In this document: positions 51,851 through 60,635 of the stretch, piece by piece
Layout: every line of letters begins with the position of its first letter
Numbering within the stretch: the stretch's first letter is position 1
Program-made: the position numbers and the translations under genes
Notes under the pieces: model-generated
Told to the model about the DNA's origin: nothing
The model's input: only the letters and a program-made list of their open reading frames with translations
Database searches by the model: none
Assembly: GCF_029360805.1 (NCBI RefSeq)
Contig: NZ_JARKNC010000006.1
Location: forward strand, 312,199 to 376,198
DNA length: 64,000 nt
Direction: 5' to 3'
From: Daejeonella sp. JGW-45
Lineage (GTDB): Bacteria; Bacteroidota; Bacteroidia; Sphingobacteriales; Sphingobacteriaceae

Positions 51851-52091
51851 TTAACCTGTTTCGACAACCATATGCCCTGAGGTAAAGGACATAGAGATCT
51901 TTCTTTTTCTGTTGCAATTGACTGTTTTATTTCCATATATTTAAAGACCTTCATGTATAGCCCTTAGGCAGTATCATGTAACTACCCGGAAAACATAGCA
52001 GAGAAATTATAATTTGTATAATTTTTATTATAGGATTTTCATGCTTTCCTATGGAATTAATTACTTGCAATAGACCTTGTCAGGCAGGATC

Positions 52092-52673
52092 ATGTTAACA
52101 GGGAAATCACATACAGCACACGACGGGCTTCTTCTTATTCAGTTAGGCGAAGGAAGCAGCCATGCTTTTGACGTATTGTATGAAAAGTACTGGCATAACG
52201 TAGTTGACGAAGCTTATAAGCGTCTTGGAGATAAAGATCAGGCAAAAGATATTGCCCAGGAAGTATTTACTGTCATGTGGACCCGGAATAAGGAAGTGCC
52301 TATTGAAAATCTTCCGGCGTGGCTATACACAGTAACAAAAAACCAGGTGTATAAGCTCCTGCAAAAGCAGCAGCGATATGTATCCGTCCCCGACCTTTTG
52401 TCTGAACTGGTTAGCTGCAGCGACCGTACGGATGCTGCTATCATAGAAAAGGAGCTTATCAGGGCTTATAATGCCTTAGTTGACTCGCTCCCGGATCAGC
52501 AGCGTATTATATTTAAGATGCGGTACCACGATGAGCTTAGTCCCGATCAGATAGCTTCCACCCTCAGTCTTTCCCCGAAAACTGTTAGAAATCACCTGGG
52601 CAGGGCCTTATTGAAGTTGAAAACAACCTTCATGCTGCTCCAATTATTTATTATCCTTACAGACAAGTACTGA
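52092..52673 (+). CDS. ECF sigma factor of a FecR/SusC module (module 2)
   Basis: ECF sigma-70 factor of about 193 aa. The ATG at 52092 is preferred over a TTG five codons earlier. Region 2 is HAFDVLYEKYWHNVVDEAYK and GDKDQAKDIAQEVFTVMWTRNKE. Region 4 is LPDQQRIIFKMRYHDELSPDQIASTLSLSPKTVRNHLGRALLKL. It opens the second sigma/FecR/SusC/SusD module. FecR follows at 52761. The sequence is clearly diverged from the module 1 sigma (for example KTVRNHLGRALLKL against QTVRTQVRNALRLL), so the two modules are probably insulated from each other. Confidence 0.94.
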   Translation: MLTGKSHTAHDGLLLIQLGEGSSHAFDVLYEKYWHNVVDEAYKRLGDKDQAKDIAQEVFTVMWTRNKEVPIENLPAWLYTVTKNQVYKLLQKQQRYVSVPDLLSELVSCSDRTDAAIIEKELIRAYNALVDSLPDQQRIIFKMRYHDELSPDQIASTLSLSPKTVRNHLGRALLKLKTTFMLLQLFIILTDKY

Positions 52674-52760
52674 GCGCCCTTAAAAAGGAACCTTAAAATT
52701 TATTTTCAATCCCGCTGGGCAAAACCAGGCTTTCAGGACACATGTATATAAAACCCATAC

Positions 52761-53933
52761 ATGGATCAGCTCGAAAAGAAACGGTTTCTTGAAATTCTTG
52801 AGAAATATAATTCCGGGAACGCTTCTGAGGAAGAGGTGGGGTTTCTTGACGCTTATTATAAAGCATTTGGCTTGCGCGCTGACTATACCGCCGGTCTGGA
52901 GGAAAACGAACGTGCACAGTTGAAAACTGATCTGAAGAACTCGATCAGCGAAAATATTTTATCGCACCAGGCTGATATGACCAGGAAGAAGAGAAGAATC
53001 GTTTTCAGACTGGCCGCTTCCGCCGCTGCGATAGTTGTAATCGCGATTGGCTTGTTTTACCAGCCGCAGGCAGATAAGCCAGCCCCGCTTGCCGGCCAGG
53101 GTGTTGAACAGGAGCAGATCGTTCCCGGCGGAAATAAGGCGATGCTTACCCTGGCCAATGGTAAGAAGATCATTTTAAGCGATGCCAGCAATGGCACACT
53201 TGCCGAACAAGCCGGCGTGCAAATTAGTAAAACCGCTGACGGGCAGTTAGTCTATAAAATATTAGACCCGTCGCAGCAGGACCTGAACACCGGTAATCAG
53301 TTTAATACCATTGAGACACCTAAGGGAGGACAGTATCAAATACATCTGCCCGACGGTTCAACGGTGTGGCTTAATGCTGCCTCAAAGCTAACTTACCCTT
53401 CAAGTTTCTCTTCTCATACAAACCGTAAAGTTGACTTAACCGGCGAAGCATACTTTGAGATCGCCAAAGATCATTCACGCCCGTTCATTGTTAAAACGGC
53501 GACACAGGAGGTTGAAGTCCTGGGGACGCACTTTAACGTCAACTCGTATGAAGATGAGCCTGCTGTTAAAACGACCCTGCTGGAGGGAAGTGTTAAAGTA
53601 AACACTAATAATGGCAGCAACAGAATATTGAAACCAGGTCAGCAGTTAGCTTTAACAGGAAACACGATACATATCGCGAATATTGACACGGAACTTGCCG
53701 TTGCCTGGAAGAACCAGCAGTTCGTTTTTGAAAGTGACGACATACGCTACATTATGCGAATGGTATCACGCTGGTATAACGTGGAGGTAGAGTATAGGGG
53801 GCCTATACCCGAGAGCAAATTTGGAGGTTCCGTATCGAGGTTTGACAACGTCTCGGAAGTTTTGAAGCCTCTTGAATTGACGGGGAGGGTCAGGTTTAAG
53901 ATAGAAGGAAAACGCATCATTGTGACCAAATAA
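52761..53933 (+). CDS. FecR-family anti-sigma regulator (module 2)
   Basis: 390 aa, same architecture as the module 1 FecR. The cytoplasmic FLEILEKYNSGNASEEEVGFLDAYYKAF region is followed by a membrane helix (LAASAAAIVVIAIGLFY, about residues 82-98). The periplasmic part has QEQIVPGGNKAMLTLANGK, ETPKGGQYQIHLPDGSTVWLNAAS, LTGEAYFEIAKDH and the C-terminal FVFESDDIRYIMRMVSRWYNVEVEY that contacts the receptor STN domain. It transmits substrate sensing by the SusC at 54130 to the sigma factor encoded upstream. The stop is followed by a 196-bp gap containing a hairpin related to that of module 1. Confidence 0.95.
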   Translation: MDQLEKKRFLEILEKYNSGNASEEEVGFLDAYYKAFGLRADYTAGLEENERAQLKTDLKNSISENILSHQADMTRKKRRIVFRLAASAAAIVVIAIGLFYQPQADKPAPLAGQGVEQEQIVPGGNKAMLTLANGKKIILSDASNGTLAEQAGVQISKTADGQLVYKILDPSQQDLNTGNQFNTIETPKGGQYQIHLPDGSTVWLNAASKLTYPSSFSSHTNRKVDLTGEAYFEIAKDHSRPFIVKTATQEVEVLGTHFNVNSYEDEPAVKTTLLEGSVKVNTNNGSNRILKPGQQLALTGNTIHIANIDTELAVAWKNQQFVFESDDIRYIMRMVSRWYNVEVEYRGPIPESKFGGSVSRFDNVSEVLKPLELTGRVRFKIEGKRIIVTK

Positions 53934-54002
53934 GCCAGGAAATAACATTATTAACTTAAATAAGCGCTATGGAGAAATACTTACGAACGAAAAGCTAAGG
54001 CA

Positions 54003-54036
54003 AAAAAACCAGAAATGCGGAAACATTCCTGGTTCA
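54003..54036 (+). promoter_or_regulatory. Conserved hairpin between fecR and susC (module 2)
   Basis: AACCAGAAATG (54007-54017) faces CATTCCTGGTT (54024-54034), an 11-bp stem with one mismatch and a 6-nt loop, preceded by a run of A. It has the same place and the same CCAGG/CCTGG core as the hairpin of module 1. Confidence 0.55.
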
Positions 54037-54129
54037 TGTTTGGCAAAGCCAATAATTAACTTATCAACGATCATCAGCAAATACCCCAGCCTCGAAACCA
54101 AGGTATTCTGCTTAAAACCAAACAGACAA

Positions 54130-57100
54130 ATGTATAAAAATTATATGAAGGAATTGGGTATGCCCGATTCCAGAAGAATAGGGCTTGTTATGCGCCTGAC
54201 AACGGTAATATTAATAGCTACATTCATGCAGGTCAGCGCGGCGGGTTTCGCACAGAGGATCACCCTGTCAAAGTCGAATGCCCCGCTAAAATCAGTGCTT
54301 AAGGAACTGCGGATTCAAAGCGGGTTTAACTTTATTTATACTGATGACCTCCTGCAAATGGCCGGGCCTGTTGATATCGTAGTAAAGGGATCAACTCTGG
54401 AGTCTGTGCTGAAAGAGATCTTCAGTGTACAGCCTCTTACGTATAGCATCAATAAAAACACAGTTACGATTAAAGAAAAAGAGAGGCCTGTTGAATTTAA
54501 AGCTGCGGTTGAAGAGGTGATCCCCCCGGTCACTATCACGGGTGAGGTTAAAGATAAAGATGGGATCACACTTCCCGGTGTGAGTATAAAGATCAAAGGG
54601 ACGACCATGGGAACCACAACCGACCTGAATGGAAAATATACCCTTACGGTTCCTGATAATTCCGGCATCCTTGTTTTCACTTATATAGGCTACACAAGTC
54701 AGGAAGTTCCCATCGGTAACAGGACGTCGATCAATATGGTGCTGGAAGTTGCGAATGCAGCTTTGAGTGAGGTTGTTGTCACCGCCCTGGGTGTAACAAA
54801 GTCAAAAAGAGGGCTGGGTTACGCGGTACAGGAGGTTCGCGGAGAAGAATTTACAGAGGCACGTCAGAATAATATTGCAAGTTCCTTAACCGGTAAAATT
54901 GCTGGTGTCGACGCCACCCAGGTCAACTCAGGCGTTGGTGCCTCAAGCCGTGTTATTATTCGCGGAAATACATCGCTGAATGGTAACCAGCAGCCTTTAT
55001 ATGTTGTTGATGGTATGCCCATCAATAATACAAACCGGTCTGCAAATCCAAGTTCCAGCGGCTTGAATGTGGACCGTGGTGATGGCATATCCAGCATGAA
55101 CCCGGACGATATAGCTACAATTTCTGTTCTGAAGGGTGGTGCAGCTGCGGCGCTTTATGGAAGTCAGGCGGCAAATGGGGTGATACTTATTACGACAAAA
55201 AAAGGAAGTATACAAAAGGGTGTTGGTATCGACGTTACCTCAGACTCAAACTTTGGGATGCCCTCTGTATTTCCCAATTTTCAGTATGAATACGGCCAGG
55301 GCTCTACAGGCGTAAAACCAATAACAGAGGCAGAAGCAGTGGCTTCAGGCCGCTTATCATTCGGCGCAAAAATGGATGGGTCACTGGCAATGCAGGCTGA
55401 TGGGGTTATGCGCCCTTATTCTCCATTTTATGCTAAAGACAATATCCGGAATTTCTTCAGGACAAGTCAAAATATAACAAATACCGTTGCATTCAATGCG
55501 GGCAATCAAAACTTAAGGATGAGATTATCTGTCAGCGATCTTCGCGCCAAAGATCAGCAGCCGAATTCAGAGTATAAGCGGAAAACTGCGAATCTGAATG
55601 TAATTGGAAAGATGGGAAAAAATGATTTTATCACCGTTGAAACCAATGTTCAGTACAATATGGTCGAAGGCCGGAACAGGCCGAATGTGGGGTATGCTGA
55701 ATTAAATGCGGCATGGGGTGTATACATGGTGGCGAGTTCAGTTGATATCAGGAATATGATCGGCAATCCGGAAAATCCCGGCATTGACCCTGCGACCGGG
55801 CGGGAACAGCGATGGAATTCTTCTTTAGCGTCCGTCAATCCTTACTACGCAGCTTATCAGTTAGGTAACAAAGACGACCTTCAAAGATTAATAGGCAGGG
55901 CGAGTGTTCAGGTTAATCTGCTTCCGAATCTCTATGTCAAAGGTACGGTCGCAAAGGATTATAATGATTACAGCGAATCAAATTATGTTCCTAATACAAA
56001 CGAATATTTTCAGCTGGGTTATTTCGATTCTCAAACGAGGAGAGAAGATAAAACCAATTTTCAGGGAATTGTAAACTATAATCAAAGGTTTTTGTCCGAC
56101 AAGCTAGGAGTTAACATTCTTGCCGGTTCTCAAAGTGAAAGAGATTTTGGCAGGGTCCAAACCGCAAATGGAACCGAATGGATAGTGCCTGATTTCTATA
56201 GCCCTTCCAATCTTGTAAACAGGGAACTTGTTAATTTAAATGAAAATAAAAGCGGAACTAATTCTCTTTTCGGCGAAGCAAATATCGATTATAAGAACTT
56301 TCTGTATTTAACAGTTACCGGGCGTAAGGATTGGTTCTCTGTTTTAAATCCAGGCTTTAATTCCATCTTTTACCCATCTGTGGGATTAAGCTTTATTCTC
56401 TCAGATGTAGTGAAATTGCCTTCGCTGTTTAATTATGCTAAGCTTCGTTCATCGTGGGCCGAGGTAGGAAGCGCTACGGTGAATGCGGGAAGTATAAATC
56501 AAACGTATACAATTAACACGTTGAACGCGTATAATGCACCGGGCCTGTCTAATCCGAATACTTTGCAAAATCCAAATATTCGCCCGGTTGCAGTGACCAC
56601 TGTAGAAGGCGGATTCGAGGTTCAGATGTTAGACAGCCGCTTAGGTCTTGACGTGAACTATTATTCCAGAAGTACCAGGGACGATATTCTCACTCCTCCT
56701 ATCTCCGTGACGACCGGGTATGCTGCCGGCCGGCAAAACCTGGGCCTGGTAACCAACAAGGGCTGGGAAATAAGCTTGAGCGGTACCCCGGTGAGGAAAG
56801 ACAACTTCAATTGGGATGTGAATTACAATTTCAGCTATAATGAAAGTAAGATCGTTGAGCTTGCAGAAGGAATCGATTTTCTTTCATTGGGAAGCGGCAT
56901 CGGGGGGGTGAGTATGATCAATGCAGTTGGCCTGCCTTATTCGACCTTACGCGCAAATGTATTTTTAAAGAATGCCGACGGAGTGCAGATCTTCAACAGA
57001 ACATCCGGATTCCAGGTGGTCGGCCTTAAGGATGTTGGAGTAGGCAATCCGCCATACCTGATGGGCCTCAGTAACTCTTTCAGGTATAAACGTCTGTCTA

Positions 57101-57585
57101 TGGCAGTGGATATCGATTCAAAATTTGGTGCGGTAGGCTACAGTAATATGATGCAATATGCCGCCCGGTTTGGTAAAACGAAGAGTACGTTGCCAGGCAG
57201 GGAAAATGGACTGACCGTAAGTGGTGTCGATCAGACCGGCGCTCCGTTCACGAGAGTATGGCCGGTTGCAACCCTTGCCACTTATTATAATAACTATGGA
57301 AATAATAACCGGGAAGAATTTATTTATAAAACGGATTTTGTAAAGCTTCGGCGAGTTGTTTTAAAATATAACCTGCCGGTCAATTCTCTCAAATTCCTGA
57401 AAATCCAGTCGGCTTCTGTTGGTATTACCGGTTTAAATCTCGCCATCCTCTACCAGGATAAACGCATCAAGGAGGCAGGTATCGATCCGGAGATCCAGGA
57501 GTCTGTAACGAATGCCCAGGGTACCCAGGGAATTTCTATGCCCCGCACGAGGAATATTGGGTTCAACCTCAATTTAAAATTCTAA
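54130..57585 (+). CDS. SusC/RagA-family TonB-dependent receptor with STN domain (module 2)
   Basis: About 1151 aa from the ATG at 54130 (MYKNYMKELGMPDSRRIGL); a TTG 30 codons earlier would start inside the upstream hairpin region and is less likely. The signal (VILIATFMQVSAAGFAQ) is followed by the STN domain (ITLSKSNAPLKSVLKELRIQSG, FSVQPLTYSINKNTVTIKE). Then come the carboxypeptidase-regulatory domain (ITGEVKDKDGITLPGVSIKIKG), the plug (IRGNTSLNGNQQPLYVVDGMPIN, LKGGAAAALYGSQAANGVILIT) and the barrel ending NIGFNLNLKF. It is a homologue of the module 1 receptor with clearly different barrel loops. It pairs with the SusD encoded 13 bp downstream. Confidence 0.95.
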   Translation: MYKNYMKELGMPDSRRIGLVMRLTTVILIATFMQVSAAGFAQRITLSKSNAPLKSVLKELRIQSGFNFIYTDDLLQMAGPVDIVVKGSTLESVLKEIFSVQPLTYSINKNTVTIKEKERPVEFKAAVEEVIPPVTITGEVKDKDGITLPGVSIKIKGTTMGTTTDLNGKYTLTVPDNSGILVFTYIGYTSQEVPIGNRTSINMVLEVANAALSEVVVTALGVTKSKRGLGYAVQEVRGEEFTEARQNNIASSLTGKIAGVDATQVNSGVGASSRVIIRGNTSLNGNQQPLYVVDGMPINNTNRSANPSSSGLNVDRGDGISSMNPDDIATISVLKGGAAAALYGSQAANGVILITTKKGSIQKGVGIDVTSDSNFGMPSVFPNFQYEYGQGSTGVKPITEAEAVASGRLSFGAKMDGSLAMQADGVMRPYSPFYAKDNIRNFFRTSQNITNTVAFNAGNQNLRMRLSVSDLRAKDQQPNSEYKRKTANLNVIGKMGKNDFITVETNVQYNMVEGRNRPNVGYAELNAAWGVYMVASSVDIRNMIGNPENPGIDPATGREQRWNSSLASVNPYYAAYQLGNKDDLQRLIGRASVQVNLLPNLYVKGTVAKDYNDYSESNYVPNTNEYFQLGYFDSQTRREDKTNFQGIVNYNQRFLSDKLGVNILAGSQSERDFGRVQTANGTEWIVPDFYSPSNLVNRELVNLNENKSGTNSLFGEANIDYKNFLYLTVTGRKDWFSVLNPGFNSIFYPSVGLSFILSDVVKLPSLFNYAKLRSSWAEVGSATVNAGSINQTYTINTLNAYNAPGLSNPNTLQNPNIRPVAVTTVEGGFEVQMLDSRLGLDVNYYSRSTRDDILTPPISVTTGYAAGRQNLGLVTNKGWEISLSGTPVRKDNFNWDVNYNFSYNESKIVELAEGIDFLSLGSGIGGVSMINAVGLPYSTLRANVFLKNADGVQIFNRTSGFQVVGLKDVGVGNPPYLMGLSNSFRYKRLSMAVDIDSKFGAVGYSNMMQYAARFGKTKSTLPGRENGLTVSGVDQTGAPFTRVWPVATLATYYNNYGNNNREEFIYKTDFVKLRRVVLKYNLPVNSLKFLKIQSASVGITGLNLAILYQDKRIKEAGIDPEIQESVTNAQGTQGISMPRTRNIGFNLNLKF

Positions 57586-57598
57586 TAAATCCCAGAAC

Positions 57599-59203
57599 AT
57601 GAAAAAGATATTCATTAAATCGATATATGTCGCTTGCATGTTTCTTATTGCTTTCGTTATTCCATCTTGCAATTCGGAACACCTGACTGACCTGAACAAG
57701 AATCCGAACGCCATAGAATATGCAGTGCCTCAATATTCATTTACTTCAGCGGTATTGGAATCCGGCCCCACTCAAAGTTACGGCACTCTTGAAACGGGCC
57801 TTCAATATCGTTCTACCTATAAGGAAAATACGGTATCATCCCCGGGCGACCGGTTCTCCTCCTTTGGTGGTACCATCGCCAATTTCGACGTGTTTAAAAA
57901 TCAATGGAACCGGCTTATTCAGATTGTTGCCCAGATACCGGGCCCCGAGAACGTCAATAAAAGAGCTGCATGTAACATACTCAGGATACTTGCCATACAT
58001 AGAGTAACTGATGTTGCAGGCGATATGCCGTATACGGAAGCTATGAAGGGCCTGGACAATTTAAAGCCAAAATATGATACTCAAAAAAGTATCTACACAG
58101 CCATGCTGAACGAACTGGACGCAGCCTTAAAATCCATGGATGCTTCCAAACCAAATGTTTTTGGATCGTCGGATCTCTATTTTAAAGGCGATATAACCAA
58201 ATGGAAGAAATTCGGCTATACCCTGATGCTTCGCCTGGGCATGCGTCTCTCGGATGTTGAACCTGCAACTGCTAAGATTTGGGTAGAAAAGGCTGTCGCC
58301 GGGGGGGTAATGGCCGACTTCAGCGATATTGCATATATCAAGTATGCAAATGTTGCCGGGCAGACAAATCCGCGGATAGATCAGTACATCAGTGTTGATT
58401 TTGCAACCCCCGGAGGCGACAATTCGAGCGGAGGCAAATGGGCTGCCACCTTCATTGATCACTTAAAAGCAACGAATGATCCTCGTTTACCTATGCTTTC
58501 CGTTGTATGGGTGCGCTCCGGCAGTACCTATAATCCGGATAATACCCCGGCTAAGCAGCGTGGAATGATAAACGGTACTATGAACTTACTGCCGGCAGAT
58601 TTTGATACCTATTCTGAGCCCTCGTTGTTTTACTTAAACCGTGCGGCGCCTATTATTACCATGGGTGCGGCCGAAGCTTACCTTCTTTTGGCAGAAGGCG
58701 CCGCCAGAGGTTGGAATGTTGGAACAACAGCTAAAACGGCGTATGAAAACGGGGTACGTGCTGCGATGGCAGAATGGGCATTATGGCCGGCTGTAGGTTC
58801 TGTCTCCGGAGTGATTCCAGCTTCGTCTGTAAATGCATATTTGACAGCAAATCCTTATTTAGTTAATGACACCTTTGCGAAGCAGCTTGAGCAAATATCT
58901 ACCCAGAAGTGGATAAGCATGCATGGCGATGTTTTCGAAGTTTATTCAAACTGGCGCCGTACTAAATATCCTGTGTTCAACTACGCAAATTGGGTATCCG
59001 GTACTGCCAGGATCCCATGGCCCGGAAACGTTACGGGAGGTAAAATGTTCAGAAGGTTCTCTTTACCGCTCAGTGAAAGGGACGTAAATTCCGTCAATTA
59101 CCAAGACGCTATTAAAAGACAAAACTTTACTGAACAAAATACGGATCTCCTGCAAGGCAGAATGTGGTGGGATGTAGGGCCGGGCACAGGACAAAGCAAT
59201 TAA
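57599..59203 (+). CDS. SusD/RagB-family lipoprotein (module 2)
   Basis: 534-aa outer-membrane binding lipoprotein. Its signal ends FLIAFVIPSC, followed by LTDLNKNPNAIEYAVPQYSF, the SusD-like_2 opening. The helical core reads ILRILAIHRVTDVAGDMPYTEAMKG and FGYTLMLRLGMRLSDVEPATAKIWVEKAV. The end LQGRMWWDVGPGTGQSN differs somewhat from the LWW ending of the other two SusD proteins. It is the immediate downstream partner of the STN-type receptor. Enzyme genes start 29 bp later on the same strand, so the group probably forms a single transcript. Confidence 0.93.
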   Translation: MKKIFIKSIYVACMFLIAFVIPSCNSEHLTDLNKNPNAIEYAVPQYSFTSAVLESGPTQSYGTLETGLQYRSTYKENTVSSPGDRFSSFGGTIANFDVFKNQWNRLIQIVAQIPGPENVNKRAACNILRILAIHRVTDVAGDMPYTEAMKGLDNLKPKYDTQKSIYTAMLNELDAALKSMDASKPNVFGSSDLYFKGDITKWKKFGYTLMLRLGMRLSDVEPATAKIWVEKAVAGGVMADFSDIAYIKYANVAGQTNPRIDQYISVDFATPGGDNSSGGKWAATFIDHLKATNDPRLPMLSVVWVRSGSTYNPDNTPAKQRGMINGTMNLLPADFDTYSEPSLFYLNRAAPIITMGAAEAYLLLAEGAARGWNVGTTAKTAYENGVRAAMAEWALWPAVGSVSGVIPASSVNAYLTANPYLVNDTFAKQLEQISTQKWISMHGDVFEVYSNWRRTKYPVFNYANWVSGTARIPWPGNVTGGKMFRRFSLPLSERDVNSVNYQDAIKRQNFTEQNTDLLQGRMWWDVGPGTGQSN

Positions 59204-59232
59204 CTCATTAATCTATTTAACAAAGATGTTTT

Positions 59233-60615
59233 ATGAAAACAGATAAAAGTAATACCCGCAGGGATTTTATTAAAAAATCAGTTCTGACAGCTACCGGTTT
59301 GACGATCATTCCTGCATTCGGTTTTGGAGAGGAGTTTAATAATACCCCGGCCAATAATAACAAAGTCCAGGTATCACCTGTGCAGGAGGGTGTGAAGACC
59401 GTGGCTTTAATTTGCCACGCCTATTACCGAAGGTCTCATGCCGATGTACTTTTTACTAAGTTTTTTGTCGGGCTTCCGTTGGATGACGGCATGAAACGTA
59501 TGAATGTAAAAGTCGTTTCCATGCATATTGGCCAGATAACAGACGAAGATATTGGCGTCAGGATCGCAAAAATGAATGGGGTACCTCTTTATTCCAGCGT
59601 ATCCGAGGCTTTAACGCTGGGCGGCGATAAACTGGCTGTTGACGCTGTTGTATATACCGGAGAGCATGGTGATTATCCGTACAACCGGCTGGGGCAAAAA
59701 ATGTATCCCAGGATGAATACGCTGGAACAGATCTTCAGAGTGTTTGACGCTTCCAAAAAATCAGTGCCGGTTTTTTCCGACAAGGCCTTGTCCTATAGCG
59801 CGCTTGATAGCAGGTGGGTCTATGACCGGGCTAAAGAATTAAAGGTGCCCATGATGTCGGGCTCGTCGCTCCCGTACGCTTATCGCCCGTCAGGTCTTGA
59901 GCATCCTATGGGCGTAAAAATTACTGAAGCCGTGGCAGTGGGCTACGGTACGCTTGATGGCTACGGCCATCATGTTACAGAAATTCTTCAGTGCATGGTA
60001 GAACGCCGGGCCGGCGGGGAAACAGGTGTTGCCAGTGTACGGGGCTTACAGGGTGATGCGGTATGGGCTGCTATGGACTCAGGGGAGATCTCCTGGGACC
60101 TGGTAAATGCAGCCTGTGATACCATTTCTTTCCGGGTTCCGGGTTCTTTGCGGGAACTGGTTAAAAACCCTTCTGCCGTGATTGTGAAATATAATGACGG
60201 CCTTAAAGGAGCTATCCTGATATTAACCGGGACGGCCGGTAAGAGAAACGATGACCTGCCGCCGCGGCCGGGTGGATTTGCATATGCTGCAAAAGCCAAT
60301 GGCAAGACCGTTGCAACAGAGTTCTACCTGGACATCGGACTACGCAGTTCTCATTTTAGTTATTTACTCTATAATGTTGACAGGATGATCCAGACCGGGG
60401 AGCCGCAGGCACCGTTTGAACGGAACTTATTAACAAGCGAACTTATTGACATGGGGATCCGATCCCTGAATGAGGGTAAACTAAAGGAGACGCCTTTCCT
60501 GAATATTAAATATTCAGCACAAGGCTATAAGCCGTTCCGGTCGCCAAATCCATTACCGACGAACGCCGTTCCATGGCCGCCCCAGGGCTATGAGTTTTTG
60601 GGCTGGCGGAAATAG
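59233..60615 (+). CDS. Tat-exported family X protein of unknown function
   Basis: 460 aa with a classical Tat signal (TRRDFIKKSVLTATGLTIIP, RR at 9-10). The mature part starts with VKTVALICHAYYRRSHADV. Conserved blocks shared with the second copy at the window end are GGDKLAVDAVVYTGEHGDYP, MYPRMNTLEQIFRVFDASKK, VPVFSDKALSYSALDSRWV, PMMSGSSLPYAYR and EILQCMVERRAGGETGV. The alternation of strands and helices with several conserved His, Asp and Glu suggests a Rossmann-like or metal-dependent enzyme, but no characterised family is recognised with confidence. I recall similar unannotated proteins in Planctomycetes and Acidobacteria. It is adjacent to M19 copy 2, as the relic at 51172 is to M19 copy 1. 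Confidence 0.75.
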   Translation: MKTDKSNTRRDFIKKSVLTATGLTIIPAFGFGEEFNNTPANNNKVQVSPVQEGVKTVALICHAYYRRSHADVLFTKFFVGLPLDDGMKRMNVKVVSMHIGQITDEDIGVRIAKMNGVPLYSSVSEALTLGGDKLAVDAVVYTGEHGDYPYNRLGQKMYPRMNTLEQIFRVFDASKKSVPVFSDKALSYSALDSRWVYDRAKELKVPMMSGSSLPYAYRPSGLEHPMGVKITEAVAVGYGTLDGYGHHVTEILQCMVERRAGGETGVASVRGLQGDAVWAAMDSGEISWDLVNAACDTISFRVPGSLRELVKNPSAVIVKYNDGLKGAILILTGTAGKRNDDLPPRPGGFAYAAKANGKTVATEFYLDIGLRSSHFSYLLYNVDRMIQTGEPQAPFERNLLTSELIDMGIRSLNEGKLKETPFLNIKYSAQGYKPFRSPNPLPTNAVPWPPQGYEFLGWRK

Positions 60616-60635
60616 CGCCCGGATCTGATCTAAAC

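Noticed and set aside
51851-52091. Possible small gene or promoter between ridA and the module 2 sigma gene
   Set aside because: No open frame with a family match and no exact TAnnTTTG box with a -33 partner; only A/T-rich sequence is visible.
54040-54129. Longer start (TTG) for the module 2 SusC
   Set aside because: It would begin right after the regulatory hairpin and add 30 residues with no signal-peptide role; the ATG at 54130 gives the usual N-terminus.
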